64,000 nucleotides of DNA from Flavobacterium geliluteum (GTDB lineage: Bacteria; Bacteroidota; Bacteroidia; Flavobacteriales; Flavobacteriaceae), in the NCBI RefSeq assembly GCF_017948595.1, contig NZ_JAGFBV010000023.1, positions 1 through 64,000 of the forward strand. Direction: 5' to 3'. Both the position numbers and the translations under genes were made by a program. This document shows positions 1 to 7,731 of this stretch, in pieces (position 1 is the first letter of the stretch; each line of letters starts with the position of its first letter). The notes under the pieces are model-generated. The model had not been told where the DNA came from. It did no database searches and worked only from the letters and a program-made list of their open reading frames with translations.

Positions 1-58
1 CGTAACTTAATCGTACTGCTGATGATTTAAACTCAGCACTGTAAACTCGTTTTTTCAT
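1..58 (-). CDS. IS3-family transposase OrfA, 5' fragment cut by the window edge
   Basis: The minus strand from an ATG at 58 reads 19 codons beginning MKKRVYSAEFKSSAVRL and runs off the window. The pattern YSxEFKxxAVxL is the hallmark start of the helix-turn-helix OrfA subunit of IS3-family transposases, which binds the element ends. Only the N-terminus is visible, so intactness and subgroup cannot be judged. This is a motif match, not a full-length assignment. Confidence 0.6.
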   Translation of the reverse strand, partial: MKKRVYSAEFKSSAVRLSY

Positions 59-98
59 AATTCTAAGATATTTATTTTTATTTAAACAGTCTTAAAAT

Positions 99-251
99 TT
101 ATGTCCCAGTAAATGTAGCAACTCCAAGTTCCGAAATACCGCTTTCGAGATTCTTTTGTGAATTCCCAAGGAGCATGTCCAGTGCTACCTTTGCCTGTGC
201 TGTTGATTTTACAAGCTTTTGATCTTTATTGAAGTTTTTATTCTTTTTCAT
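99..251 (-). CDS. Small hypothetical protein (50 aa)
   Basis: An ATG at 251 opens a 50-codon frame that ends in TAA at 99. The product is lysine- and asparagine-rich at the N-terminus (MKKNKNFNKDQKLV) with an alanine/leucine-rich middle. The next gene upstream starts almost the same way (MKKNKMSF), and the two are 43 bp apart on the same strand, so they may be co-transcribed. No domain is recognised. The short size leaves some doubt that it is expressed. Confidence 0.45.
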   Translation of the reverse strand: MKKNKNFNKDQKLVKSTAQAKVALDMLLGNSQKNLESGISELGVATFTGT

Positions 252-294
252 ATTAAAAATTTATAATTAGTATAGTTGGGAGTGTGCAGGTATT

Positions 295-864
295 CTATTG
301 TGTTACCGGATTGCTATCGTTAAGGCAGTCCTCTTTTTTAATCTTTTCAAGTCCTCTTTCCCGCATAAGCTGGCCTGCATCCATCATTTTAACCAAATAG
401 ATATAGGCTGTTGTCAGATCTCCATCAGATTCTACAGTGTGGGTAGACAGTGAGAGATGTGTTATTTCGCATAGGAAAAATTCAAATTCCCCCAGCGATT
501 TCTCAGCAAATGCTTTTTGGAACACGGCAAAAGGATCTGCATACTCTTTGGCGGTCAGTGAAGCCTGATGCAGGACTGATCTGCAATCAGATGCTTCTTT
601 GATTTTCCACTTTCTGCTCTTGGATTGCAGGCAGTAACAGGCTTTAATAAAAGAGTGCATTGCAGTATAGAAAACAAAGACTTCTCCCGGATAATCTTTT
701 TTATATACTTCTCCCTTATTGGCATAAGAAACCACATCTCCCAATGTATGTTTATAGGAATCCAGATGCGCATAGTCAAAAAAAGCATCGACCACCTCAA
801 ACGGATTTCCTATCTCATAGGCTGACCAGAAACTGGTTTCAAAAGACATTTTATTCTTTTTCAT
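295..864 (-). CDS. Hypothetical protein (189 aa)
   Basis: This is a soluble, mostly alpha-helical protein without a signal peptide or membrane segment. It is rich in aromatic residues and contains a stretch resembling a helical bundle (residues about 55-150). It lies 32 bp downstream of the 577-aa HEPN-like gene on the same strand and is followed by a 50-aa gene, so the three probably form one operon read leftward. I do not recognise the family. The operon layout suggests a role linked to the HEPN-like protein, but nothing in the sequence proves this. Confidence 0.6.
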   Translation of the reverse strand: MKKNKMSFETSFWSAYEIGNPFEVVDAFFDYAHLDSYKHTLGDVVSYANKGEVYKKDYPGEVFVFYTAMHSFIKACYCLQSKSRKWKIKEASDCRSVLHQASLTAKEYADPFAVFQKAFAEKSLGEFEFFLCEITHLSLSTHTVESDGDLTTAYIYLVKMMDAGQLMRERGLEKIKKEDCLNDSNPVTQ

Positions 865-896
865 AATTTATATAGTTTCATTATTCATTTTCTCTA

Positions 897-2630
897 TTAA
901 TTTTCCTGATCACTGGCCTGCTTTTTTAAATTATCCAGTCTTTCAAGTTCTTGATATCCCAAAGTGTACATCTCATTATAAAAGTCTTCACACTTGGTGT
1001 AGAGCAGATTGCTGTCATCGATACTGTCCCGATTGAGATCTTTATGCTTTATCATGTCTATATGGGCAGAAAGCAGTTCCCTGAGTTTTCTGTCCTGTTC
1101 TGAATCCGAAAAAGGCAGCTTAATTTCTGGGATGCATCCCAAAAGCCGGAACAGGTAAGGGATTGAATATATAGCAGGATGGTAGCTTAGAAAAAGGTCA
1201 AGCTGGGCAGTTGCCACCAGCTGGACAGCCTGCTGGATCAGTGCATTTTTTACAAGTGCCTCGTCTGGCTCGGTGCACTCTTGGGCTGTCATCAGAAATT
1301 GTTCAGCCCCGAGCATGCGGTTCTTCCAGTAGTTTCTTGTAAATTCAATATCCCTTTCTGCATCTGCATTTATGGGATAGACAGTATACTGGCTGTCACT
1401 GCAAGCCAAAATGCCATTGTCCATAACTTTATCAAGGAAATACTTTTGGTTATGGCTCTGACTGCGCAGGTTTTTCACCCTGTGGATTAAAATGGTAGCC
1501 GTATATTTGTTTCCAAACTTTTCCTTTATCAAAGACTGTAATGACGGCACGGCATTTTCCTTATATTCACTGCTGAGCACCAGCAGGTAAAAGTGATAGC
1601 CCGGCAACTGCTTATTAAATAGCTTCTTGTTTTTTTCCTCTTCATCAATATTGATCCTAGAATATCCAAAGCAGTAAACCGCACGTATTTTTAAAAAACC
1701 TGATATGGCTCTGCTTATCTCTGACAGCGCATGTCCTATGAAATAGTTTGAGTTCATTTTTTGAGTCAGGATTGACTGGCCTGAAAATGACTGTTTGTCA
1801 AACTGCTTCATTTTTGATTTGAATTCCTTTTTATAGCCCGAAAAAAGACGGCGGAACTCTTTTTCCAAAAGTTCAAACTTTAGCTTTGCCCTTTCCAAGA
1901 CCGCTGGATTGATGTTGATATCAATTGTATTGTCACTATGGTAAGTATGGGCAGAACTGAGCTGGCCGATAATTTCCTTGTCTTCAGGAGTGCCGTAATC
2001 AAGTATTTCCCTCAGCGATGGAACAAACCTCACCACTGTCTTATAATCATGCAAGAGGCTTGGCCTGCCCATATCTTCGCCGATCTCACCTACAAGAAAC
2101 CACAAATAACAGCCATAGAGATTCCAAATAGCAATACACATGAAGTACCCCGCTTCTTTATTGTTGTTAATTGTCATGTAGGCTGATGCTGTATGAAAAT
2201 GAGATATAGTATCTTCCACCTGATCTTTAAAAGAAAATTTTGCCCATTGCATAAGTTCTTTTGCATCGCCATTTAAAGGATAAAACACCTTATTATCCGG
2301 CTGGTAATAAACAAGTTCAGCGACAGTACAATGGCGCATAAGATAAGGGAATCCCTCTTTAAATCCATTCGAAGCCCGGAACGCATTGATAAACTTGAAA
2401 ATAAACTGAGGATGGCAGTCCGTTATTTTTTTCGATACTTTCTCTATTGCATCCCCGCTGTATCCGCAGTTCTTTTTCAGGATAAAGGTTACTATAATCG
2501 GCTGACTGCCCTGCCCATTATTGGAGATGTAGATCGTTCCTGCGTGTACAAAAGTCAGCAGGTCGGTAATTGCTCCTTTCAATTGCTCCCGCATTGGCTG
2601 GTTCTCTGGAATTTTTAACTGATAATTCAT
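897..2630 (-). CDS. Large protein with two nucleotidyltransferase/HEPN-like halves (577 aa)
   Basis: The protein appears to be an internal tandem duplication. Each half has a beta-alpha segment resembling a nucleotidyltransferase-like fold (about residues 20-125 and 315-425), a conserved YPxNxDA step (FYPLNGDA and VYPINADA), and then a helical HEPN-like segment (about 130-225 and 430-560). The catalytic GSxxxxxxDxD motif of active MNT enzymes and the RxxxxH motif of RNase HEPNs are not evident, so activity is uncertain. Such pairs occur in toxin-antitoxin and defence loci. The gene is transcribed divergently from an XRE regulator, with repeated operator-like sites between them. Confidence 0.5.
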   Translation of the reverse strand: MNYQLKIPENQPMREQLKGAITDLLTFVHAGTIYISNNGQGSQPIIVTFILKKNCGYSGDAIEKVSKKITDCHPQFIFKFINAFRASNGFKEGFPYLMRHCTVAELVYYQPDNKVFYPLNGDAKELMQWAKFSFKDQVEDTISHFHTASAYMTINNNKEAGYFMCIAIWNLYGCYLWFLVGEIGEDMGRPSLLHDYKTVVRFVPSLREILDYGTPEDKEIIGQLSSAHTYHSDNTIDININPAVLERAKLKFELLEKEFRRLFSGYKKEFKSKMKQFDKQSFSGQSILTQKMNSNYFIGHALSEISRAISGFLKIRAVYCFGYSRINIDEEEKNKKLFNKQLPGYHFYLLVLSSEYKENAVPSLQSLIKEKFGNKYTATILIHRVKNLRSQSHNQKYFLDKVMDNGILACSDSQYTVYPINADAERDIEFTRNYWKNRMLGAEQFLMTAQECTEPDEALVKNALIQQAVQLVATAQLDLFLSYHPAIYSIPYLFRLLGCIPEIKLPFSDSEQDRKLRELLSAHIDMIKHKDLNRDSIDDSNLLYTKCEDFYNEMYTLGYQELERLDNLKKQASDQEN

Positions 2631-2713
2631 AATTTAATAATTTGAAGTTGTACATAAAATGAAAAAATTGTATTTTTGCTTAACACACAGGCAAGTAAGC
2701 AATTACCCGTTTA

Positions 2714-2741
2714 GTACCGTATCAATTTGTCCCGTACCGTA
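2714..2741. promoter_or_regulatory. Paired GTACCGTA operator-like repeats
   Basis: GTACCGTA occurs at 2714-2721 and again at 2734-2741, exactly 20 bp apart (two helical turns). The second copy extends to the near-palindrome GTACCGTAC. The sites lie in the 175-bp gap between the divergent 577-aa gene and the XRE regulator, so they are plausible binding sites for that regulator. Confidence 0.45.
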
Positions 2742-2793
2742 CAAGACTGATTTCTATATTGCACACAGGACTGCCTTTTTTATTCTTAATTAT

Positions 2794-2801
2794 TATCTTT
2801 G
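2794..2801 (+). promoter_or_regulatory. Bacteroidota -7 box TATCTTTG before the XRE gene
   Basis: TATCTTTG matches the TAnnTTTG consensus and ends five bases before the ATG at 2806. Transcription would start at or next to the start codon, which suggests a leaderless mRNA. No well-spaced -33 TTG was found, so the assignment is tentative. Confidence 0.4.
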
Positions 2802-2805
2802 AGCT

Positions 2806-3219
2806 ATGAGTACAGTAACAAAACCAAATCACATAGGGCGCAAAATCAGCCGTATCCGTGAACTAAAAGACATGAAGCAGGAAGCACTGGCGCAGGCCTT
2901 GGGAACAAACCAGCAGGCGATTTCAATTATGGAAAACAGCGAGACGATAGAAGAAGAAAAATTAATCGAAGTAGCGAAAGCTTTGGGTGTAAGTGTGGAA
3001 GCAATCAAGAACTTTTCAGAAGAAGGTGTGTTTAATTATTTCAATAATTTTTACGATAATAGTCAGGGTGCAAATTTTGGAAGCAACAATACATGCAATT
3101 TTAATCCATTAGACAAGCTAATGGAATCCGTAGAAAAGAATGAAAAACTTTACGAGAGATTATTGAAAGCAGAACAAGATAAAATCGAATATTTAGAAAA
3201 ACTACTAAAAGCGAAATAA
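2806..3219 (+). CDS. XRE-family transcriptional regulator
   Basis: Residues about 10-65 form a typical XRE/Cro helix-turn-helix (KISRIRELKDMKQEALAQAL, then NQQAISIMEN). A linker with asparagine-rich sequence follows, then a C-terminal coiled coil (about 105-137, heptads of Leu/Glu/Lys) that should make a dimer. The usual role is repression of its own promoter and of a divergent neighbour, here the 577-aa gene. Strong terminator DNA follows the stop. Fold and role are confident, targets are inferred. Confidence 0.85.
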   Translation: MSTVTKPNHIGRKISRIRELKDMKQEALAQALGTNQQAISIMENSETIEEEKLIEVAKALGVSVEAIKNFSEEGVFNYFNNFYDNSQGANFGSNNTCNFNPLDKLMESVEKNEKLYERLLKAEQDKIEYLEKLLKAK

Positions 3220-3250
3220 GCTTTTATAAAATGATATATATTAATTCATT

Positions 3251-3275
3251 AAGAGACTTTCGAGTCTCTTTTTTG
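3251..3275 (+). terminator. Rho-independent terminator after the XRE gene
   Basis: AAGAGACT and AGTCTCTT form a short-loop stem followed by TTTTTTG, 31 bp after the stop codon of the XRE gene. Confidence 0.8.
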
Positions 3276-3403
3276 TTTCCAGACATTTATATATTTTAAT
3301 AAAAGCGTTGTCCTAAAAATAGTGTGTACAATTTATAATTATTATTTTGATTTCTTAAAAATATTACTACCTTCAATATTATTCACCTTAAAATTAGTGA
3401 CAT

Positions 3404-3661
3404 ATGACAGAAGAAGAAGATTTTATTAGAGTTGCAACAAATGTATTTAGTGGAGTTAAAGTAGTAGATTTTTTGAATGATAAAAGTGTAGTAAAAAAAG
3501 TAGAAGAAGCAGAAGGACGCTTAAATGAATTCGAGAAACAAACCAATAATGTTATACAGATATTAGATGATCGTATTATGTTTGGACTAATTGATAAAGA
3601 TGAAAGAGATCGACTTGTTAATGAAATAGTGAGAATAAAAAACGAATATTTGAACAATTAA
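3404..3661 (+). CDS. Small hypothetical protein (85 aa)
   Basis: This acidic, helical protein has no signal or membrane segment. It has an N-terminal TEEEDFIRVATNVF segment and a C-terminal charged helix. An equally long antisense frame exists, but the terminator immediately after the plus-strand stop and the plus-strand direction of its neighbours favour this reading. I do not recognise the family. A small regulatory or antitoxin-like role is possible but unsupported. Confidence 0.5.
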   Translation: MTEEEDFIRVATNVFSGVKVVDFLNDKSVVKKVEEAEGRLNEFEKQTNNVIQILDDRIMFGLIDKDERDRLVNEIVRIKNEYLNN

Positions 3662-3663
3662 AT

Positions 3664-3700
3664 AATAAGGAAAGTTGCTATTCAGCAACTTTCCTTATTT
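3664..3700 (+). terminator. Strong hairpin terminator
   Basis: AAGGAAAGTTGCT and AGCAACTTTCCTT pair over 13 bp around a short loop and are followed by a T-rich tract. A-rich sequence on the other side means it could also work leftward. Confidence 0.85.
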
Positions 3701-3729
3701 TATTAGAAATTAATATTTAAGTTCTGTAT

Positions 3730-3987
3730 ATGACTTTTTTTAATAATCTTAGATATATTAAGTTTCTTCTTTTGGCACTTATGCTGGCTAATGCTGTACT
3801 ATGGGTTTTATTTATTGACAACTACTATCATACTTTAAAATTACAAAAAAAGCTTGATCAGATAAATAAAGAGCTTTATTTGAAAGAGATAATCCAGAAA
3901 AAACAGTTGAAAGAATATGAAAAGAAGGCAAAACAGCGTCAGAAAAAGCTTGAACGGATGAGATCTGAAATTAAAAATAGTATATAA
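3730..3987 (+). CDS. Small membrane-anchored coiled-coil protein (85 aa)
   Basis: One hydrophobic segment (about residues 10-29) is followed by a long, strongly charged helix (about 35-80) rich in Lys, Glu and Gln with heptad spacing, ending in KKAKQRQKKLERMRSEI. The layout is a single-pass inner-membrane protein with a cytoplasmic or periplasmic coiled coil. The overall shape recalls septum or secretion accessory proteins, but there is no sequence basis for a function. Confidence 0.5.
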   Translation: MTFFNNLRYIKFLLLALMLANAVLWVLFIDNYYHTLKLQKKLDQINKELYLKEIIQKKQLKEYEKKAKQRQKKLERMRSEIKNSI

Positions 3988-3991
3988 AAAA

Positions 3992-4024
3992 TTGATCAAG
4001 CAGATCAGTATTTGATTATTTTTG
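3992..4024 (+). promoter_or_regulatory. Predicted promoter (TTG - 22 bp - TATTTTTG)
   Basis: A TTG at 3992-3994 and TATTTTTG at 4017-4024 fit the Bacteroidota -33/-7 pattern. They lie 25 bp before the ATG of the secreted 134-aa protein, which supports that start over the in-frame ATG at 4022. Confidence 0.5.
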
Positions 4025-4048
4025 TATTGTAACATTTTAATTTTTCTA

Positions 4049-4453
4049 ATGAAAAAATCACTTCTGACCTTTCTGGTTTTAGCTTGTAGCTCTATTTATA
4101 GTCAAACAAAAAAAGACACTACTGATCTTCTAAACTTCGAGTATCGGAATTATGATATAACTCCCTGCCAGACCTGTCCGCTTAAGCCAGGGGATAAAGT
4201 GCCTTACACACATCCTTATGCAAAATATATAAATGATGAAAGTCTATGGGAGTGGATAGAGATTGACCTTGGTGTAGGGAAACCGCAGAAAGTATATGAT
4301 CTAAAACCTCAGTATAAAGATACCCTGCGATGTTATGACGGTACGATAATTGAAGTCCCGTTTTGGATTAAAAACAACACTAAGAAAAATAGAAAAACCA
4401 CTCCATTGAATGAGTGGTTTTTTATTTTATTAAAAATTGCATATGCAAAATGA
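4049..4453 (+). CDS. Secreted hypothetical protein (134 aa)
   Basis: The ATG at 4049 gives a clean Sec signal peptide (MKKSLLTFLVLACSSIYSQ, cleavage near residue 19). The in-frame ATG at 4022 would add nine residues inside the predicted promoter. The mature protein has a CxxC pair (TPCQTCPLKPGDKVPYTHPY) and is probably periplasmic or secreted. A terminator-like hairpin lies inside the last 15-20 codons, so the natural 3' end may have been altered, or the gene may end on its own terminator. Family unknown. Confidence 0.6.
   Translation: MKKSLLTFLVLACSSIYSQTKKDTTDLLNFEYRNYDITPCQTCPLKPGDKVPYTHPYAKYINDESLWEWIEIDLGVGKPQKVYDLKPQYKDTLRCYDGTIIEVPFWIKNNTKKNRKTTPLNEWFFILLKIAYAK
4396..4427 (+). terminator. 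Hairpin terminator inside the 3' end of the preceding ORF
   Basis: AACCACTC and GAGTGGTT form a stem followed by TTTTTATTTT. It overlaps the final codons of the 134-aa secreted protein. Confidence 0.7.
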
Positions 4454-4494
4454 AGTAAATCTACAACATTGGTTTTGTGGGTATATCTACATTA

Positions 4495-4707
4495 CTACTT
4501 TTTTGCTATCAATTTCCTATAGCAAAACCAGACTAATCCTAAAAAAGCTATCACCACTGAGACTATCTTAGAGATAACAAAATAGTCAAGAACATAGTAT
4601 GTGTCGCCATAATTATAGACGAAGCGGTTTTCCTTCAGCAAAAAACCTGTGGTCAGTACAAGAGCAATAACCAAAGTTAACGAAATTATAATTCTATACT
4701 TTTTCAT
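4495..4707 (-). CDS. Small two-span membrane protein (70 aa)
   Basis: Two hydrophobic segments (about residues 5-25 and 42-62) are joined by a short loop with aromatic residues, and the protein ends in basic residues. It overlaps the upstream 192-aa gene by four bases, indicating translational coupling. Both follow an orphan RHS toxin tip, so this could be part of the immunity to that tip. No family is recognised. Confidence 0.55.
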   Translation of the reverse strand: MKKYRIIISLTLVIALVLTTGFLLKENRFVYNYGDTYYVLDYFVISKIVSVVIAFLGLVWFCYRKLIAKK

Positions 4708-5282
4708 AAATTGACATCATCTAAAAAAAAAGCGTTAAAATAAGTAAAATTGCCCATATCTACATCTGCATAATTTATATTAGGTATTATTTCCGTCACC
4801 AATCTATCAGGGAACTTGTTAAAATTCATTTCACCTAGAATGTTACTTATAATTGCTAAATGAGATTGAAATTTTCCAGTTTCCGCTTGTAAGTCTCTTT
4901 CTGGCAGTGTTGTCCAACGATACGGCTCTAACTCTATAATGTTTTTTAAGGTATAAGCGTAGTAGTATGGTACCAATAAGCTTATATTAATGCATAATTG
5001 ATATAACACATTTTCTTCAATAAAATCAATCTTATAGCTGAGACATCTATCCGAAGATTCTAAAGTTAAATTCTCAAAATCTTTTAAAATCTCGTTTTCC
5101 TTTAACTTGTCCAATATTTGTGAATCTAAGCGTTCTTTATGAATTACAGCAAATGAAGAATTTACTTTATCGATGAGATTTTTGAATTCAAAACTATCGA
5201 CATATAAATCTCGATTGTTCATTGCACAAATACCTACAGGATAGAATGTATATGCTAAATTTTTTAAAATTATTTCAATCAT
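4704..5282 (-). CDS. Putative immunity protein for the orphan RHS tip (192 aa)
   Basis: This is a cytosolic protein of mixed alpha/beta composition, without signal peptide or membrane segment, rich in Asn, Leu and Ile. It starts four bases after the stop of the RHS tip and is coupled to a small membrane protein downstream. Immunity genes of polymorphic toxins sit directly after the toxin tip, which is the whole basis for the role given. The protein itself does not match an immunity family I know. Confidence 0.5.
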   Translation of the reverse strand: MIEIILKNLAYTFYPVGICAMNNRDLYVDSFEFKNLIDKVNSSFAVIHKERLDSQILDKLKENEILKDFENLTLESSDRCLSYKIDFIEENVLYQLCINISLLVPYYYAYTLKNIIELEPYRWTTLPERDLQAETGKFQSHLAIISNILGEMNFNKFPDRLVTEIIPNINYADVDMGNFTYFNAFFLDDVNL

Positions 5283-5286
5283 AATA

Positions 5287-6174
5287 TTACTCGTGTTTAA
5301 AGACGGTTGGAGTAACTGAATGGTTCTGTGAATTAAAATTTACTCTTGCCCCCGGTATACTCATTTGATATTCTCTTTTAAGTTCTGTTCTAAAATATTG
5401 TTCAATTTGCATTGGAGATGCTTCTGTTCCTGCAAATAGGTTAGCTGTTTTTGACATAACTCGATTAACAATATTTGCGGTCGCCTGTGATGCGACCTCG
5501 TTTGTTATATCGGTATTACCAACACTTAGATTTGCTGGAACAGTGAAAAGTATTGCTTGATTAAAAGTTAGAATAAAATCATAATTTATTTTTACTCCGT
5601 TTGGTCCTATTTTAACTAATGCTACATTAAAGTACATTCCCATTACTGCTGATTCTTGCCACCCCTTCTTTGTTTTAAATTTAAAGGACTTTGGGTCTGG
5701 ATAGTCCTCAATTGATGCACTTTTAGTTGACTTGTTTGTCCCAAAAGAATCTGTTTCACTCTCAGCTCCATTTCCTTCTGATTTTTTTCCATCTCTATTT
5801 GCATCTGCACCGCCTCGACCATCTATATCATTTCCGTTATCATCTATTTGTTTTCCAGAATTATTCGAAAAAGTACCGTCATTGTTGTTTGTCCATTTTG
5901 TTCCACTTTCCGAATTCATCAGCTTATCCATGAACGATTGAGAAAGCATTCCATCAGGATCAAGGAAATACATTGGATTATCCATTGCGTAGCAATATGG
6001 CGACCATCTGCGACCTTTTTCCGCCAGAGGATCAATATTCATAAATCTTCCAATTGCTGGATCATAATTTCGAGCATCATAGTCATACAACCCAAGCCCC
6101 AACTCGTCTTGCAACTCCTTCCCATTGTACTTATACTTATAAGGGTTTGCGACTATTTTTACAAGTTTTACCTG
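5287..6174 (-). pseudogene. Orphan RHS C-terminal tip (truncated RHS toxin)
   Basis: The frame is open from a stop at 6175 down to 5287, but has no ATG before the RHS part. It begins with the end of the RHS core ([13 protein letters not shown], then [14 protein letters not shown] and the closing DPDG at about residue 54 from the TTG at 6114). About 220 residues of unique tip follow, with a Gly/Asp/Asn-rich linker and then a region of hydrophobic strands and helices of unknown activity. The upstream RHS barrel is gone. This is the usual state of a displaced tip cassette, kept with its immunity gene as a recombination reserve. A TTG start is possible but unproven. Confidence 0.7.
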
Positions 6175-6231
6175 TTAAATACAATATTTTTAAGAACATA
6201 ATTATGCAGGATAAACTTAATGTTTTATTGC

Positions 6232-6890
6232 TCAAATCCAAAAATAAATCTTTAAAACTGCCATAAAAATCACTAAACTTTTACTGAAGCAGATTGTCCT
6301 GCGATTGAGTCTTTTAAGATGAGTTCTCAGTGTTAAATTTTTCCTATCAATATGATTGGTACCAAAACGTTTTACAGAATGTAATTCTCATTAATCAGAT
6401 ATCTGTAGTTTTTTAATCTGTCAGTAAATATCTTTTTAGCGTCGGATAGTTTTAAAGTATCCAGAACACGGCTTAGGGTTTTGTTGGTTCGTTTGCCAAC
6501 ATTAAAACTAACAACAGTTTTAGAATTCTTGTCCAATGCATAAACCAGCCAGATAAAATTTCGCTTATTGCTTATGTAAGTACACATTTCATCAACTTCA
6601 TACGTTTTACCTTTGCTTATAATCGGCTGATTAATTTTTCTGGCAATTGACACAATTCTTTTCAACAATGTTGTCGTTGAAATTTTTAATAATCTTGCAG
6701 TGCTTCTTATCCCTAAACCTTCTTTGGTAAACAAAATTATATTTTGATTGATATTCCTTTTGTATGCATTATAGCCATAGCCCGATTGTTGTCGCTTTTG
6801 ACAGACACGGCATTTATATCTTTGATTTCCGTTAGATTGAAATCCATTCTTTATGTATTTACCATTGCAAAAACTACATTTTATTTTCAT
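6232..6890 (-). pseudogene. IS1-family transposase, frameshifted
   Basis: The N-terminus has the InsA-like zinc-finger (CSFCNGKYIKNG, then CRVCQ) and helix-turn-helix (GLGIRSTARLLKISTTTLLK). The InsB-like catalytic part follows (KTYEVDEMCTY, VVSFNVGKRTNKTLSR, IFTDRLKNY). The frame breaks at about 6385. The rest of the family sequence (HSVKRFGTNHIDRKNLTLRT) continues in another frame to a stop at 6232. A second copy with a different break is at 18.05-18.73 kb, so both copies are dead independently. Confidence 0.8.
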
Positions 6891-6957
6891 GACCTAATTT
6901 GATACACTAAGGTACAATAAAAGCATTTTTAAGGCTTTTTAAAATATTAAAAACAGA

Positions 6958-6984
6958 AGAGACGACCTGCAGGTCGTCTCTTTT
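6958..6984. terminator. Perfect palindromic terminator
   Basis: AGAGACGACCTG pairs with CAGGTCGTCTCT and is followed by TTTT. The symmetry makes it a possible bidirectional terminator between the IS1 remnant and the RHS module. The rest of 6891-7184 holds no gene that I can see. Confidence 0.75.
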
Positions 6985-7184
6985 ACTATTCAAAAATTAC
7001 AAATTTATATTGTCTTTCAGGTAGTTAAATCGCTAATATGTAAAAACACCTAATCTGATACACTACCTGAAAACGCTACGTTCTGTCTTTATATTTAAGT
7101 TGCTACTCGTTTACAAACTAGCAATAGAGAAAGTGAACAAATGAGCGCTAGATGGGATAATAAGTTTTTAATTTAGTTGCATTA

Positions 7185-7730
7185 CTATTCAAACTTAATA
7201 GTTTTAAAAGATTCAATTAAAATTTCTTGCTCTTCTTTATTTAAATTTTTACCTACAATTGATAATGCATTCTTGTTAATTTTACTAAAATAAATCCCTG
7301 TTTCACCTTGCTGATATTTTTTAGGAATTTTTATTTTTCCAACTTTTTTGTTGATAGTATCATAATAATAATACTCTTGTAAAAAAGTTCCTTGCGCTTG
7401 GTCAATTTCTGGAGTATCCGAAAAGTGAAGCCCATTAATATTCATTTTTAAAGAATCGTATTTTTGAATCTGTTCTTTACTAAATACTTTATTTGTTTCA
7501 TTAAACTCTTGGGAATACTGTCCCAAATCAAAATATATTGAATCATTGTTTTTAGTTACAATTAAATTTACTTTCGAATCGATTCCTTTTACTTTAATTT
7601 TTTTCCAACTTGAAGGAAGAGACATAGAAAAACCATCGAAACTGAACTCTTGGAAATTATCCTTCTGATTACAGCTATAAAACAATAAAGATATAATCAT
7701 ATATTTTAACAATATTTGTCTTTTTTTCAT
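7185..7730 (-). CDS. Lipoprotein, putative immunity protein for the metalloprotease RHS (181 aa)
   Basis: A lipoprotein signal peptide ends at Cys20 (LLFYSCNQ). The mature part (about residues 28-178) is a beta-rich fold with features of a PsbP/MOG1-like domain: a start like FSFDGFSMSLPSSWKKIK and an end like ILIESFKTIKF. The gene begins one base after the stop of the metalloprotease RHS gene. A toxin that cleaves targets in the periplasm would need a lipid-anchored inhibitor there, so the location fits an immunity role. That role is inferred from position. Confidence 0.65.
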   Translation of the reverse strand: MKKRQILLKYMIISLLFYSCNQKDNFQEFSFDGFSMSLPSSWKKIKVKGIDSKVNLIVTKNNDSIYFDLGQYSQEFNETNKVFSKEQIQKYDSLKMNINGLHFSDTPEIDQAQGTFLQEYYYYDTINKKVGKIKIPKKYQQGETGIYFSKINKNALSIVGKNLNKEEQEILIESFKTIKFE

Positions 7731-7731
7731 T

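Noticed and set aside
3394..3657. Antisense frame of 87 codons opposite the 85-aa gene at 3404-3661
   Set aside because: It is Ser/Thr/Leu/Phe-rich, typical of the reverse of a charged coding sequence. The terminator and neighbours support the plus strand.
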